Source: Burkholderiales bacterium 67-32
GTDB taxonomy: Bacteria > Pseudomonadota > Gammaproteobacteria > Burkholderiales > Burkholderiaceae_B
DNA: 64,000 nt
Direction of reading: 5' to 3'
Assembly: GCA_001898625.1 (NCBI GenBank)
Contig: MKUP01000013.1
Location: 186,001-250,000, forward strand
Below, piece by piece: positions 9,567 through 19,386 of the stretch (position 1 is the stretch's first letter; each line of letters begins with the position of its first letter). The notes under the pieces were generated by a model, which ran no database searches, was not told where the DNA came from, and saw nothing but the letters and a program-made list of their open reading frames with translations. Made by a program: the position numbers and the translations under genes.

Positions 9567-10694
9567 TCAGAGTTCGCCCAGGGCGATGCGCAGCATGCGG
9601 CGCAGCGGCTCGGCCGCGCCCCACAGCAGTTGGTCGCCCACGGTGAAGGCGCTCAGGTACTCGGGGCCCATCGCCAGCTTGCGCATGCGGCCGACCGGGA
9701 TGTCCAGCGTGCCCGTGACGGCCACGGGCGTGAGCGACTGCATCGACGCTTCGCGCGTGTTCGGGACGACCTTGGCCCACGGGTTGTTCTCGCGCAGCAT
9801 GCCCTCGATCTCGTCCAGCGGCACGTCCTTCTTGAGCTTGATGGTCAGCGCCTGGCTGTGGCAGCGCATCGCGCCGATGCGCACGCACAGACCGTCGATG
9901 GGGATGGGCGACACACTGAAGCCCTCGCCTCGGCCCAGGATCTTGTTGGTCTCGGCCCCGCCCTTCCATTCCTCGCGCGAGGTGCCGTTGCCCAGGTCCT
10001 TGTCGATCCAGGGGATCAGGTTGCCGGCCAGCGGCACGCCGAAGTGTTCCTGCGGCAGCGTGCCGTCCTGCTGCCTGGCCAGCACAGTGCGGTCGATTTC
10101 CAGGATGGCCGAGGCCGGGTCCGCCAGCAGGCCGGACACCGTGGCGTTGAGCAGGCCGAACTGGGTCAGCAGCTCGCGCATGTGCTGCGCGCCGCCACCG
10201 GAGGCGGCCTGGTAGGTCATGCTGGTCATCCAGTCGATCAGGTCGTGCTCGAACAGGCCGCCCAGGCCCATCAGCATGCAGCTGACCGTGCAGTTGCCGC
10301 CGATGTAGTTCCTGACGCCCTTCTTCAGCGCCTCGTCGATGACGTTGCGGTTGACCGGGTCGAGCACGATGATGGCATCGTCCTTCATCCGCAGCGTGCT
10401 GGCCGCGTCGATCCAGATGCCGTCCCAGCCGGCGGCGCGCAGCTTGGGATAGACCTCGGTGGTGTAGTCGCCGCCCTGCGCCGTGACGATGATGGGCAGC
10501 TTCTTCAGCGCCTCGATGTCGAACGCGCTCTGCAACGGGCCCGCGCCCTGCGCCCACGAGGGCGCCGCGCCGCCGGCGTTGCTGGTCGAGAAGAACACCG
10601 GCTCGATCAGCGAGAAATCGTTTTCGTCGCGCATGCGCTGCATGAGCACGGAACCGACCATGCCGCGCCAGCCGACCAGACCAACTGCTTTCAT
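9567..10694 (-). CDS. asd: Aspartate-semialdehyde dehydrogenase
   Basis: Asd (375 aa) reduces aspartyl phosphate to aspartate semialdehyde, the branch point for lysine/diaminopimelate, methionine and threonine. The N-terminal [15 protein letters not shown] is the NADP-binding glycine motif of the gamma-proteobacterial-type enzyme. The nucleophile is C135 in [11 protein letters not shown], and the substrate-binding segment and IGAMRCHSQ active-site His region are intact. A GGTAGGGG sequence precedes the ATG. It follows leuB by 81 bp in the conserved leuCDB-asd order. Confidence 0.97.
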   Translation of the reverse strand: MKAVGLVGWRGMVGSVLMQRMRDENDFSLIEPVFFSTSNAGGAAPSWAQGAGPLQSAFDIEALKKLPIIVTAQGGDYTTEVYPKLRAAGWDGIWIDAASTLRMKDDAIIVLDPVNRNVIDEALKKGVRNYIGGNCTVSCMLMGLGGLFEHDLIDWMTSMTYQAASGGGAQHMRELLTQFGLLNATVSGLLADPASAILEIDRTVLARQQDGTLPQEHFGVPLAGNLIPWIDKDLGNGTSREEWKGGAETNKILGRGEGFSVSPIPIDGLCVRIGAMRCHSQALTIKLKKDVPLDEIEGMLRENNPWAKVVPNTREASMQSLTPVAVTGTLDIPVGRMRKLAMGPEYLSAFTVGDQLLWGAAEPLRRMLRIALGEL

Positions 10695-10775
10695 TTACAT
10701 ACCCCTACCAAGTTGTCCAAATTCTTGACTGCTTGCCGGGCGCATCACACCCGGGGGGCGCGACACGCTGACAGC

Positions 10776-11849
10776 CTAGAGCGATTTGATCACCGCAGTG
10801 CCCATCTCCGTAGTGCCCACTTTCGTGGTGCCTTCTTCGTAGATGTCGGCCGTGCGCAAACCCTGCTCCAGCACTTTCTTGACGGCCGCCTCGATCCGGT
10901 CGGCCTGGGCCGCCTTGTCGAGCGAATAGCGCAGCATCATCGCCGCCGAGAGGATGGTCGCCAGCGGATTGGCGATGTCCTTGCCCGCGATGTCGGGCGC
11001 CGAGCCGTGGCTGGGCTCGTACAGGCCCTTGCCGGTCTCGTTCAGCGAGGCGGACGGCAGCATGCCGATGGAGCCCGTCAGCATCGAAGCCTGGTCGGAA
11101 AGAATGTCGCCGAACATGTTGCCGGTCACGATCACGTCGAATTGCTTGGGGGCGCGCACCAGTTGCATGGCGGCGTTGTCCACGTACATGTGGCTGAGTT
11201 CCACATCAGGATACTCTTTGCCGACCTCGGTGACGATGTCCTTCCAGAACTGGAAGGTCTCGAGCACGTTGGATTTGTCGACGCTGCACAACTTTCCGCG
11301 GCGCTTGCGGGCGGTCTGGAAGGCCACGTGCGCGATGCGGCGGATTTCCGGCTCGGCGTAGCGCATCGTGTCAAAGCCCTCGCGCTGGCCCGCGAACGCG
11401 CCGTCCGGGGCCGTGCGCACGCCGCGCGGCTGGCCGAAATAGATATCGCCGGTCAGTTCGCGGATGATCAGGATGTCCAGGCCCGACACCACCTCGGGCT
11501 TGAGCGACGAGGCATTGGCCAGCTCGGGATACAGGATGGCCGGGCGCAGGTTGGCGAACAGGCCCAGGTTCTTGCGCAGCCCCAGGATGGCCTGCTCGGG
11601 ACGCAGCGCGCGCTCGAGCTTGTCGTACTTCCAGTCGCCCACCGAGCCGAACAGCACCGCATCGGCCTTCCGGGCCAGGTCCAGCGTGGCCGGCGGCAGC
11701 GGATGGCCCGCGGCCTCATACGCAGCGCCGCCCACCGGCTGGGTGTCGAGCGTGAACGACTCGCCCAGCGCGGTCAGCACGCGCACGGCTTGTTCGACGA
11801 TTTCGGGACCGATGCCGTCTCCCGGCAGCACTGCGATATGTTGTGTCAT
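10776..11849 (-). CDS. leuB: 3-isopropylmalate dehydrogenase
   Basis: LeuB (357 aa) oxidatively decarboxylates 3-isopropylmalate to 2-oxoisocaproate with NAD+ in leucine synthesis. The N-terminal [10 protein letters not shown] and the metal/NAD-binding [17 protein letters not shown] motif are clear, as is the [18 protein letters not shown] segment that selects NAD+. The substrate-binding Arg cluster is present. It is the third gene of leuC-leuD-leuB, 56 bp after leuD. Confidence 0.97.
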   Translation of the reverse strand: MTQHIAVLPGDGIGPEIVEQAVRVLTALGESFTLDTQPVGGAAYEAAGHPLPPATLDLARKADAVLFGSVGDWKYDKLERALRPEQAILGLRKNLGLFANLRPAILYPELANASSLKPEVVSGLDILIIRELTGDIYFGQPRGVRTAPDGAFAGQREGFDTMRYAEPEIRRIAHVAFQTARKRRGKLCSVDKSNVLETFQFWKDIVTEVGKEYPDVELSHMYVDNAAMQLVRAPKQFDVIVTGNMFGDILSDQASMLTGSIGMLPSASLNETGKGLYEPSHGSAPDIAGKDIANPLATILSAAMMLRYSLDKAAQADRIEAAVKKVLEQGLRTADIYEEGTTKVGTTEMGTAVIKSL

Positions 11850-11905
11850 TGTGGCTCTTGATTCAGGGTCGGGGCCGGCCCGTGGAGGCCGGCGGAATTA
11901 CGGTG

Positions 11906-12574
11906 TCAGCGGCCGGCCTGGCTGCCGCGCAGCTCAGGAACATCCAGCCAGGGTTGGGTCGCAAGCCGCTTCTGCTCGAAGGCCTTGATCTTGTCCGCAT
12001 GACGCAGCGTCAGGCCGATCTCGTCCAGGCCGTTCAGCATGCAGTACTTGCGGAAGCTGTCGACGCTGAACGACAGCTCGCGGCCGGACGGCGTCACGAC
12101 GACCTGGCGATCCAGGTCGATGGTCAGCCGGTAGCCTTCCTTGCCTTCCACTTCCTGGAACAGACTGTCCACGTCGCCTTCCGACAGCACGATGGGCAGC
12201 ACGCCGTTCTTGAAGCAGTTGTTGAAGAAGATGTCGGCGAACGACGGCGCGATCACCGCGCGGAAACCGTACTGGTCCAGCGCCCACGGCGCGTGCTCGC
12301 GGCTCGAGCCGCAGCCGAAGTTCTTGCGCGCCAGCAGGACGGAAGCGCCCTGGTAGCGCGGCTGGTTCAGCACGAAGTCCGGATTCAGCGGCCGCTTGCT
12401 GTTGTCCATGCCGGGCTGGCCTTCATCCAGGTAGCGCCAGGCGTCGAACAGGTTGGGGCCGAAGCCGCTGCGATGGATGGACTTCAGGAATTGCTTGGGA
12501 ATGATCTGGTCCGTGTCGACGTTCTCGCGGTCCAGCGGCGCCACCAGGCCTTCATGAGTGGTGAATGCTTGCAT
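11906..12574 (-). CDS. leuD: 3-isopropylmalate dehydratase small subunit
   Basis: LeuD (222 aa) is the swivel domain of isopropylmalate isomerase, working with LeuC to interconvert 2- and 3-isopropylmalate. The N-terminal [18 protein letters not shown] and the [14 protein letters not shown] motif are the family signatures. The length fits the bacterial two-subunit type. It starts 11 bp after the leuC stop, so the subunits are co-translated from one message. Confidence 0.97.
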   Translation of the reverse strand: MQAFTTHEGLVAPLDRENVDTDQIIPKQFLKSIHRSGFGPNLFDAWRYLDEGQPGMDNSKRPLNPDFVLNQPRYQGASVLLARKNFGCGSSREHAPWALDQYGFRAVIAPSFADIFFNNCFKNGVLPIVLSEGDVDSLFQEVEGKEGYRLTIDLDRQVVVTPSGRELSFSVDSFRKYCMLNGLDEIGLTLRHADKIKAFEQKRLATQPWLDVPELRGSQAGR

Positions 12575-12585
12575 GATGTTCTACC

Positions 12586-13989
12586 TCAATTGACCTTGCG
12601 GACGTCGACGAAATGACCGGCCACGGCGGCGGCGGCCGCCATCGCGGGGCTCACCAGGTGGGTGCGGCCGCCCGCGCCCTGTCGGCCCTCGAAATTGCGG
12701 TTCGAGGTCGAGGCACAGCGCTCGCCCGGCTCCAGGCGGTCATCGTTCATGGCCAGGCACATCGAGCAGCCGGGATCGCGCCACTCGAAGCCGGCCTCGA
12801 TGAAGACCTTGTCCAGGCCTTCCTGCTCGGCCTGCGTCTTGACCAGGCCCGAACCGGGTACGGCCAGCGCCAGCTTGACGTTGGACGCCACGCGCTTGCC
12901 GCGCAGCACCGCCGCGGCGGCACGGAAATCCTCGATGCGCGAGTTGGTGCACGACCCGATGAAGACCTTGTCGATCTTGATGTCGGTGATCGGCATGTTC
13001 GCCGTCAAGCCCATGTACTCCAGCGCACGCGCCACGCCCGAACGGCGGGTCTCGTCCTTCTCGCTGGCCGGATCCGGCACGTTGGCGCCCACCGGCAGCA
13101 CCATCTCGGGCGAGGTGCCCCAGGTCACCTGCGGCTGGATCTCGGCCGCGTCGATCTCGACCACGCGGTCGAAATGCGCACCGTCGTCCGAATGCAGCGT
13201 GTTCCAGTACGCCACCGCCTGGTCCCAGGCAGCGCCCGCGGGCGCGTAAGGACGGCCGCGGAAATACTCGATGGTCTTCTCGTCCACCGCCACCAGCCCG
13301 ACGCGCGCGCCGGCCTCGATGGCCATGTTGCAGATGGTCATGCGGCCTTCGACCGACAGGTCGCGGATCGTGCTGCCGGCGAACTCGATGGCATGCCCCG
13401 TCCCGCCCGCCGTGCCGATCTTGCCGATCACGTGCAGGACCACGTCCTTGGCGGTGCAGCCGGCGGGCAGCTTGCCCTCGACCCGCACCTGCATGTTCTT
13501 GTTCTTCTTGACCAGCAGCGTCTGCGTGGCCAGCGCGTGCTCGACCTCGGACGTACCGATGCCGAAGGCCATCGCGGCCACGGCGCCGTGCGTGCTGGTG
13601 TGCGAATCGCCGCACACCACGGTCATGCCCGGCAGCGTCGCGCCCTGCTCCGGCCCGATCACATGCACGATGCCCTGGCGGCGATCGCCCATGTCGAACT
13701 CGACGATGCCGTAGTCCTGGCAGTTGGCATCCAGCGTATCCACCTGCAGGCGCGAGATCGGATCGGCAATGCCCTGATCGCGGTTGTGCGTGGGCACGTT
13801 ATGGTCGGCCACCGCCAGATTGGCGCTGATGCGCCAGACCGGACGACCGGCCAGCTTCAGCCCTTCGAACGCCTGCGGGCTGGTCACTTCGTGAACCAGG
13901 TGGCGATCGATGTAGATCAGACAGGTACCGTCTTCTTCCTGATGGACGACGTGGGCGTCCCACAGCTTGTCGTAAAGGGTCTGAGACAT
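12586..13989 (-). CDS. leuC: 3-isopropylmalate dehydratase large subunit
   Basis: LeuC (467 aa) carries the 4Fe-4S cluster of isopropylmalate isomerase. The cluster cysteines are in [11 protein letters not shown] and in GCSMCLAMN. The aconitase-family motifs [11 protein letters not shown] and [12 protein letters not shown] are present. It is the first leu gene. The 304-bp gap upstream (13990-14293) holds a dispersed repeat and a long hairpin, so the leu promoter must lie near or within that region. Confidence 0.97.
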   Translation of the reverse strand: MSQTLYDKLWDAHVVHQEEDGTCLIYIDRHLVHEVTSPQAFEGLKLAGRPVWRISANLAVADHNVPTHNRDQGIADPISRLQVDTLDANCQDYGIVEFDMGDRRQGIVHVIGPEQGATLPGMTVVCGDSHTSTHGAVAAMAFGIGTSEVEHALATQTLLVKKNKNMQVRVEGKLPAGCTAKDVVLHVIGKIGTAGGTGHAIEFAGSTIRDLSVEGRMTICNMAIEAGARVGLVAVDEKTIEYFRGRPYAPAGAAWDQAVAYWNTLHSDDGAHFDRVVEIDAAEIQPQVTWGTSPEMVLPVGANVPDPASEKDETRRSGVARALEYMGLTANMPITDIKIDKVFIGSCTNSRIEDFRAAAAVLRGKRVASNVKLALAVPGSGLVKTQAEQEGLDKVFIEAGFEWRDPGCSMCLAMNDDRLEPGERCASTSNRNFEGRQGAGGRTHLVSPAMAAAAAVAGHFVDVRKVN

Positions 13990-14119
13990 GAGATTCCGGC
14001 CAAAAAGTGAACGGGCTCATGAACCGCCGCACGGCTCGGCGCCTCTCGGCGTCGCTCAGGCGCGAGGACCAGCCTCGACGGACCCGCTCAGGGATAGGGA
14101 ACTCTTGATTGTATCTGAT

Positions 14120-14221
14120 CCCCCCCCTACGCGCTTCGCGCGCCCCCCAGGGGGCCGACGGCGGGGGACCGGCGGAGCCGGATCCCCCGTGTCGTGTCTG
14201 GGCAGACTATGCCGGAGGCTG
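14120..14221 (+). repeat. Dispersed palindromic intergenic element, copy 3
   Basis: In the 304-bp gap between leuC and the M48 protease gene, this copy has the C-run plus TACGCG, a CGCG-CTT-CGCG hairpin, CCCCCCAGGGGG, and GGACCGGC-GGA-GCCGGATCC at 14167-14186. Here the second stem is lengthened by GGGG/CCCC pairs. The end merges into the left arm of the hairpin at 14217-14281. The remainder of the gap (13990-14119) shows nothing else I can assign except the unlocated leu promoter. Confidence 0.72.
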
Positions 14222-14281
14222 TGGAGGGGGCAGCGGGCGTCGCTGCGCTCCTACGCGACGCCCGCTGCCCCTTCCACAGCC
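14217..14281. other. 27-bp near-perfect inverted repeat downstream of the M48 gene
   Basis: The left arm (14217-14243) and right arm (14255-14281) are reverse complements over 27 bp with one mismatch, around an 11-nt loop. The right arm begins 13 bp past the stop codon of the minus-strand M48 protease gene. There is no T-run, so it is not a classical terminator. It could act as a strong barrier to RNA decay or be a remnant of a small mobile palindrome. Confidence 0.7.
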
Positions 14282-14293
14282 GCCTTAAGAACG

Positions 14294-15130
14294 CTACCGG
14301 CGGGCCTGATACAACGGCAACACTTTCTCGGAAGCCTGCCGCAGATCCGCGATACGGGACTCCGCCGACGGGTGGGTGGACAGGATCTCGGGCGGCGCGG
14401 AACCGCCGACCTGCCCCATCTTCGTCCACAACGTCACCGCCGCCCGCGGGTCATACCCGGCCCGGGCCGCCAGTTCCACCCCCATCCGGTCCGCTTCGGT
14501 CTCATGCAACCGGCTGTTCGGCAGCCCGAACATCACATTCGCCAGCGCCCCGCCCAGGTCCGAACTCGCCTGCGACCCCGTGATCGCCGCCAGCACGCTC
14601 AAGCCCATGCTCGTCGCCATCTGCTCCGACGCCCGCTCGCGCGCATGCTCGCGCAGCGCATGCGCGATCTCGTGGCCCAGCACCGCCGCCAGCTCGTCGT
14701 CCGTCGGCTTCACCGTATTGATCAGCCCGGTGTAGACCGCGATCTTCCCGCCCGGCATGCACCAGGCATTCACTTCCTTGTCATCGATGACGTTGACTTC
14801 CCACTTCCACTTCGTCGCATCCGGCCGGAACACCCCCACCTGCCCGATCAAGCGCTGGGAAATCGTCCGCACCCGGGCGAGCTGGGAGGCATTCGTGTTG
14901 AGCTGCCCCTTGCCGCGCGCCCCCGACAACGTCTGCTGATAGAGCTGGACCGCCTGCTGGTCGAGCTGCTGCTCGGACACCAGGCTCGACATGCGCTGCG
15001 TGCGGTCGATGCCTATCGTGCCACCCTGGGTGGTATTGACCGACTCGCAGCCGGCCGCGGCCACCAGCGCCAAGGCCGCCGCGGCCATCGCGGCGCGGCG
15101 GAAGATAGGAGAACGTTTGGTCTTTTTCAT
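14294..15130 (-). CDS. M48 family metalloprotease, lipoprotein
   Basis: The 278-residue product is a periplasmic zinc peptidase of the M48 (LoiP/YcaL-like) group, likely involved in envelope protein quality control. It has a lipoprotein signal with lipobox AAAGC (C28). The zinc site is H153-E-I-A-H157, with the downstream ETEAD motif (E210-D214) providing the third ligand. The ATG at 15130 is the one that gives the signal peptide. It is separated from aroC by 61 bp on the same strand. Confidence 0.9.
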   Translation of the reverse strand: MKKTKRSPIFRRAAMAAAALALVAAAGCESVNTTQGGTIGIDRTQRMSSLVSEQQLDQQAVQLYQQTLSGARGKGQLNTNASQLARVRTISQRLIGQVGVFRPDATKWKWEVNVIDDKEVNAWCMPGGKIAVYTGLINTVKPTDDELAAVLGHEIAHALREHARERASEQMATSMGLSVLAAITGSQASSDLGGALANVMFGLPNSRLHETEADRMGVELAARAGYDPRAAVTLWTKMGQVGGSAPPEILSTHPSAESRIADLRQASEKVLPLYQARR

Positions 15131-15191
15131 GCTGCCCCCACGACAAGAACGCCAAGGCGGCAATTTTGCCCCAAAACCCCTGTTACTTTCT

Positions 15192-16292
15192 TTATCCGCG
15201 CGCCAGGCCCAGACGGGGAGTCTCGACCGACACGTCGGCGCATTGCGCGCGATGGCGCAGCGCGTGGTCGGCCAACACCAGGGCCAGCAGCGCCTCGGCG
15301 ATGGGCGTGGCGCGGATGCCCACGCAGGGGTCGTGGCGCCCATGGGTCTCGACCACCGTCGGTTCGCCCTGCTTGTCGATGGACCGGCGCGGGCTGCGGA
15401 TGCTGGAGGTGGGCTTGATGCCCAGCGACACCGTGATCGGCTGCCCGGTGGCGATGCCGCCCAGGATGCCGCCAGCGTTGTTCGACAGGAAACCTTCCGG
15501 CGTCAGTTCGTCGCCGTGCTCGGTGCCCCGCTGCTCGACGCTGTGGAAACCGGCCCCGATCTCCACCGCCTTCACCGCGTTCAGGCCCATCATGGCGTAA
15601 GCGATGTCAGCGTCCAGGCGGCCGTACACCGGCTCGCCCAGGCCCACTGGCACGTTCTCGGCCACCACCTCGATGCGCGCGCCCACCGAGTCGCCGTCGC
15701 GGCGCAACTGGTCCATGTAGGCCTCGAGTTCGGCCACGCGGCTGTTGCCGGCCGCGTAGAACGGATTGGTATGGACGGCGTCCCAGTCCTCGAACGGAAT
15801 CTCGATGTCGCCCAACTGGCTCATGTAGCCACGCACGCGCACGCCATAGCGTTCGGCCAGCCATTTCTTGGCCACCGCGCCGGCGGCCACGGTGGGCGCC
15901 GTCAGCCGAGCCGACGAACGGCCGCCGCCGCGCGGATCGCGGATGCCGAACTTGTGCCAGTAGGTGTAGTCGGCGTGGCCGGGGCGGAAGGTTTCCGCGA
16001 TGTTGCTGTAGTCCTTGCTGCGCGCGTCCTGGTTGCGGATCAGCAGCGCGATCGGCGTGCCGGTGGTCCTGCCCTCGTAGACCCCGGACAGGATCTCGAC
16101 CTGGTCGGGCTCCTGCCGCTGGGTGACGTGGCGCGAGGTGCCGGGACGCCGGCGGTCGAGCTCGACCTGGATATCGGCCTCGGTCAGTGCCATCCCGGGC
16201 GGGCAGCCGTCGATCACACAGCCGACGGCGGGTCCGTGGGATTCACCGAAATTGGTGACGCAGAAGAGTTCTCCGAGGGTGCTGCCTGGCAT
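15192..16292 (-). CDS. aroC: Chorismate synthase
   Basis: AroC (366 aa) converts EPSP to chorismate using reduced FMN, the last common step to the aromatic amino acids. Family signatures are [14 protein letters not shown] near the N-terminus and [15 protein letters not shown] plus the C-terminal [11 protein letters not shown] use the ATG at 16292 because [10 protein letters not shown] aligns with the usual AroC start; an ATG at 16322 would add ten residues. It neighbours the M48 protease gene and a CBS-domain gene. Confidence 0.96.
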   Translation of the reverse strand: MPGSTLGELFCVTNFGESHGPAVGCVIDGCPPGMALTEADIQVELDRRRPGTSRHVTQRQEPDQVEILSGVYEGRTTGTPIALLIRNQDARSKDYSNIAETFRPGHADYTYWHKFGIRDPRGGGRSSARLTAPTVAAGAVAKKWLAERYGVRVRGYMSQLGDIEIPFEDWDAVHTNPFYAAGNSRVAELEAYMDQLRRDGDSVGARIEVVAENVPVGLGEPVYGRLDADIAYAMMGLNAVKAVEIGAGFHSVEQRGTEHGDELTPEGFLSNNAGGILGGIATGQPITVSLGIKPTSSIRSPRRSIDKQGEPTVVETHGRHDPCVGIRATPIAEALLALVLADHALRHRAQCADVSVETPRLGLARG

Positions 16293-16348
16293 GGAATCTG
16301 GGCTCCGGTAGGGATGAGCCATTGTAGCCCTAGGATTGGGTCCCCCCC

Positions 16349-16813
16349 CTACAGCGTCCCTTCGGTCTCGCGCTGCTCGCCGGGCCAGTCGCGGATGTAG
16401 GCCTTGAGCATGCGGTTCTCGAAGCCCTGGGCCTCGAGCACGGCCTTGGCGACGTCGTAGAACGAGATCACGCCCAGCAGCATGCGGCCGTCCATGACGG
16501 GGATGTAGCGGGCATGCTTGTCGAGCATCAGGCGCCGCACCTCGTTGACTTCGGTGTTGGGCGATACCGTGACCGGCGCGTCGTCCATGATCGACCGGAT
16601 GGTGCTGGTACCCAGGGAACCGCCGTTGGCCTGCAGGTGCCGGATGATTTCGCGGAAGGTGAGCATGCCCACCAGCTCGCCGAACTCCATGATGACCAGC
16701 GAACCGATGTCTTGCAGGGCCATCGTATCGACGACCTGCCCGACCGGGGTATCGGGGCTGGCGGTATAAAGCGCGTCGCCCTTGACGCGCAGGATTTCAC
16801 TGACTTTGATCAT
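16349..16813 (-). CDS. Two-CBS-domain protein
   Basis: The 154-residue protein consists of a CBS pair (about residues 8-65 and 75-135), a module that binds adenosine nucleotides and usually senses energy state. Nothing else is attached, so it is a stand-alone CBS protein whose partner is unknown. The ATG at 16813 is preceded by GAGGAGG; a longer reading from 16831 is less likely. It precedes aroC by 56 bp on the same strand. The stop codon sits directly against a run of Gs on its own strand. Confidence 0.85.
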   Translation of the reverse strand: MIKVSEILRVKGDALYTASPDTPVGQVVDTMALQDIGSLVIMEFGELVGMLTFREIIRHLQANGGSLGTSTIRSIMDDAPVTVSPNTEVNEVRRLMLDKHARYIPVMDGRMLLGVISFYDVAKAVLEAQGFENRMLKAYIRDWPGEQRETEGTL

Positions 16814-16922
16814 GACGGCCTCCTCAGCCACGCACGCCGGTTCTGTTTATGGGGTCGGATCTGGGGAATATATCGGCTCGTGCATGGCCATGTAGCTATC
16901 CTAGCGCGCCTCGAAACGCGCT

Positions 16923-17645
16923 TCAACTCGCCGCCGCAACACCGCCCGCATCCAGCGCCGCCAGGATGTTTCGAGCTGTTCGCTCGATGTGCTCGGCCAG
17001 GATCTCCGCGGCCAGGTCTTCCTTGCGGTCCAGCGTCGCGTCCACCAGCGAACGGTGTTCCTGGGCGACGTCGCGATCGAAGGGCTTGTAGGCCAGGAAC
17101 AGGCGCCGGTAGCGCGCGCTGAAATGCTGGAGCGAATCGCACACCATCAGCGCCAGCGGCATGCGGCAGGCCGCCAGCAGCGCAAGGTGGAACTCGCGGT
17201 GATGTGCTTCCCACTCGTCGACGCCCCCGCCGTCTTTCTGTTCCGGACGCTCGTAGCGCGACAGCCGGTGGTGGGTCAGGACGATGCCGTCCTCCCAGTC
17301 TCGGTTGCCGTGCCGGATGGATTCGCGCAGGGCCATGGGTTCGAGCGTGGACTGCAGTTTCGCGATCTCGAGCAGGTTCTCGCGCGATACCGGCGCGACC
17401 TTGAAGCCTTTCTTGTCTTCGTTGACCACGAAACCTTCGGTGGCCAGCCTGGCCAGGGCCTCGCGCAGCGGGGAAAGGCTGACGCCGAAGTCCCCCTTCA
17501 GTTCCTCGATGGAAAGCCTGGCACCCGGGGGGCGTCTGCCGGAAACGATGTCATTGCGTAACCGGGTCGCAATCGTGCTCGCGAAATTCTGTCCCGTGCT
17601 CGGAGCCGGCTGTCCAGCCGGCAACACCGATGCCAGTTTCATCAT
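16923..17645 (-). CDS. GntR-family transcriptional regulator (FCD type)
   Basis: The 240-residue protein has an N-terminal winged helix-turn-helix (about 20-85, with the LSPLREALARLATEGFV recognition region) and an all-helical FCD ligand-binding domain (about 90-230) whose His residues usually hold a metal. It is transcribed away from the catabolic operon starting at 17758, with 112 AT-rich bases between them containing a palindrome. By position it is the probable repressor of that operon, released by a pathway acid. The inducer cannot be named. Confidence 0.9.
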   Translation of the reverse strand: MMKLASVLPAGQPAPSTGQNFASTIATRLRNDIVSGRRPPGARLSIEELKGDFGVSLSPLREALARLATEGFVVNEDKKGFKVAPVSRENLLEIAKLQSTLEPMALRESIRHGNRDWEDGIVLTHHRLSRYERPEQKDGGGVDEWEAHHREFHLALLAACRMPLALMVCDSLQHFSARYRRLFLAYKPFDRDVAQEHRSLVDATLDRKEDLAAEILAEHIERTARNILAALDAGGVAAAS

Positions 17646-17701
17646 GCCCTCGTCTTTTGATTCATCGTAACACGCGGCTCAAATCATCTTTCTATTGACA
17701 G

Positions 17702-17759
17702 ATAATCGATTATTCCTAAAAATAGCCTAAAAATCGAAAATAAAAAGATCATCGATTAT
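17702..17759. promoter_or_regulatory. Candidate GntR operator in the divergent promoter region
   Basis: ATAATCGATTAT (17702-17713) is a perfect 12-bp palindrome. Its half, ATCGATTAT, is repeated exactly at 17751-17759, overlapping the ATG at 17758. The two sites are 46 bp apart in an AT-rich stretch. Palindromic sites between a GntR gene and its divergent operon are typical operators; binding here is inferred. Confidence 0.6.
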
Positions 17760-19293
17760 GGAGAAGGAATTGAAAGCCGACGCCTATCGCGACTTATCGG
17801 ATGCGCAGCCCCTCCTTTCCCTGGCGGCCCGGGTGGACGCTGCCCACACGGCCGTGCTGGTGATCGACATGCAGAACGATTTCTGCGCCCCCGGCGGCTA
17901 TGTCGAGCGCGTCATCGGCAAGGACATCGCGGCATGCTGCGCCATCGTGCCCCGCCTCCAGTCCCTGATCGACGCCGCGCGCGGCCATGGCGTCCCCGTC
18001 TTCTGGCTGCGCGCCTGCTACCGGCCCGACCTGCTGCCCGCGTCCATGCGCACCAAGCTGGCCGAGCAAGGCATCACCGAGGTCTGCTGCGATCGCGACA
18101 CGTGGGGCTACGACTGGTACGGCGTCCAGCCGCTGTCCGGCGAACCGGTGCTGGAGAAAAACAGCTATGACGGTTTCGTCGGCACCACCCTCGAACACGA
18201 GCTGCGCGCCCGCGGCATCCGCACCCTGGTCTTCGCGGGCGTCCAGACCAACATCTGCGTCGAAGCCACGCTGCGCCACGCGAACGCCCTGGGCTTCCAC
18301 TGCGTCGTACCCGAGGATTGCGTCGCATCCCATACGCAGCCCGCGCACGATGCCACGCTGAACAACGTCCGCTTCCTGCTGGGCGACGTGACCCGGCTGG
18401 ACGCGCTCACGCCCCATTGGCAGGCCTCGCCCCGGCGGGTCTACCTGGACTACACGCAGGAAGAACTGGATCGCGCCTACGACCAGCGCGCCTGGGCCGA
18501 CAACCGGGACGCCATGCTGGCCTGGTACGCGCAGGCCAGCGCCAGCGCCCGCGACGAATATCCGCACCACCGGCACGTGCCCTATGGCCCGGGTCCCCAC
18601 GAAACGCTGGACATCTTTCCCGCGCAGCGGCAAGGCGCGCCCATCCATGTCCACGTGCACGGCGGCGGCTGGCGCAATCTCAGCAAGGACGACGAATCGT
18701 TCCTGGCGCGCACGCTGGTCCCCGCGGGCGGCGTACTGGTGGTGCTGGATTTCTCGCTGATTCCCGAGGTGCGCCTGCCCGACATGATTGCCCAGACCCG
18801 CCGTGCGCTGGCCTGGGTCCACGCCAAGGCCTCCCGCTTCGGTGGCGACCCCGGCCGCATCCACCTGTCGGGCCATTCGTCCGGCGCCCACATGGCCGCG
18901 GTCCTGGCGACCACGGACTGGGAGTCCCTGCACTTGCCCGCCGACCTGATCAAGAGCGCGCTGCTGATCAGCGGCATGTACGACCTGCATCCCGTGATGC
19001 TCAGCGCCCGCAGCGGCTACGTCGAACTCCAGCCAGACGAGATCGAGCGCTACAGCCCGATCCGGCACCTGTCCCACCTGCGCTGTCCGGCAGTGGTCGC
19101 GATCGGCGACCGGGAAAGCCCGGAATTCCAGCGGCAGGCGCGCGACTTCGTGCGCGCCGCGCAGGAACAGGACAGGCAGGTGGAACTGATGCTGCTGCCC
19201 GCCACGAACCACTACGAGATCGTGACCCGGTTGAACGACCCCGGCTCCGCCCTTTCCCAGGCCGCGCTGCGGCTGATGGACCTGCCGGATTGA
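17758..19293 (+). CDS. Isochorismatase-like cysteine hydrolase fused to alpha/beta-hydrolase (esterase/formamidase-like)
   Basis: This 511-residue protein joins two enzymes. Residues about 25-220 form an isochorismatase-superfamily hydrolase with the D37, K134 and C167 triad (LVIDMQNDFC, VLEKNSYDGF, GVQTNICVEA), the set used by amidases such as N-carbamoyl or maleamate amidohydrolases. Residues about 270-511 form an alpha/beta-hydrolase with the oxyanion motif HGGGW (301-305) and nucleophile S374 in GHSSG, similar to kynurenine formamidase-like esterases. The second domain resembles the separate hydrolase at 22627. Start choice is uncertain: ATG 17758 lies inside the putative operator with no Shine-Dalgarno sequence, while an in-frame TTG at 17770 follows GGAG at 6 nt. 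As first gene of the operon it may hydrolyse an amide- or ester-linked aromatic substrate. Confidence 0.85.
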   Translation: MEKELKADAYRDLSDAQPLLSLAARVDAAHTAVLVIDMQNDFCAPGGYVERVIGKDIAACCAIVPRLQSLIDAARGHGVPVFWLRACYRPDLLPASMRTKLAEQGITEVCCDRDTWGYDWYGVQPLSGEPVLEKNSYDGFVGTTLEHELRARGIRTLVFAGVQTNICVEATLRHANALGFHCVVPEDCVASHTQPAHDATLNNVRFLLGDVTRLDALTPHWQASPRRVYLDYTQEELDRAYDQRAWADNRDAMLAWYAQASASARDEYPHHRHVPYGPGPHETLDIFPAQRQGAPIHVHVHGGGWRNLSKDDESFLARTLVPAGGVLVVLDFSLIPEVRLPDMIAQTRRALAWVHAKASRFGGDPGRIHLSGHSSGAHMAAVLATTDWESLHLPADLIKSALLISGMYDLHPVMLSARSGYVELQPDEIERYSPIRHLSHLRCPAVVAIGDRESPEFQRQARDFVRAAQEQDRQVELMLLPATNHYEIVTRLNDPGSALSQAALRLMDLPD

Positions 19294-19341
19294 CTGTTGC
19301 CATCGCCGAAGGAGGACCTTGCCCGCCCGACTGATTTGATT

Positions 19342-19355
19342 CAGTAGCCCTACTG
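19342..19355 (+). other. Small hairpin between operon genes 1 and 2
   Basis: CAGTAG-CC-CTACTG is a perfect 6-bp stem followed by CTTTCCCC, located 49 bp after the fusion gene stop and 32 bp before the next ATG. It may attenuate transcription or protect the upstream message. Too weak to call a terminator. Confidence 0.3.
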
Positions 19356-19386
19356 CTTTCCCCATCATTACGTGAAAGGACTGAAC

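Noticed and set aside
9552..11861. 769-residue open frame on the plus strand opposite asd and leuB
   Set aside because: The sense frames match asd and leuB with all motifs. The antisense frame is open because of high GC and codon bias, and its translation is low-complexity Ala/Gly/His/Arg with no fold signals.
16336..16352. TCCCCCCCCTAC at the 3' end of the CBS gene, resembling the start of the dispersed element
   Set aside because: Only the C-run and TAC match; no hairpins or GGACCGGC core follow, and the orientation relative to the gene is opposite to copies 2 and 4.
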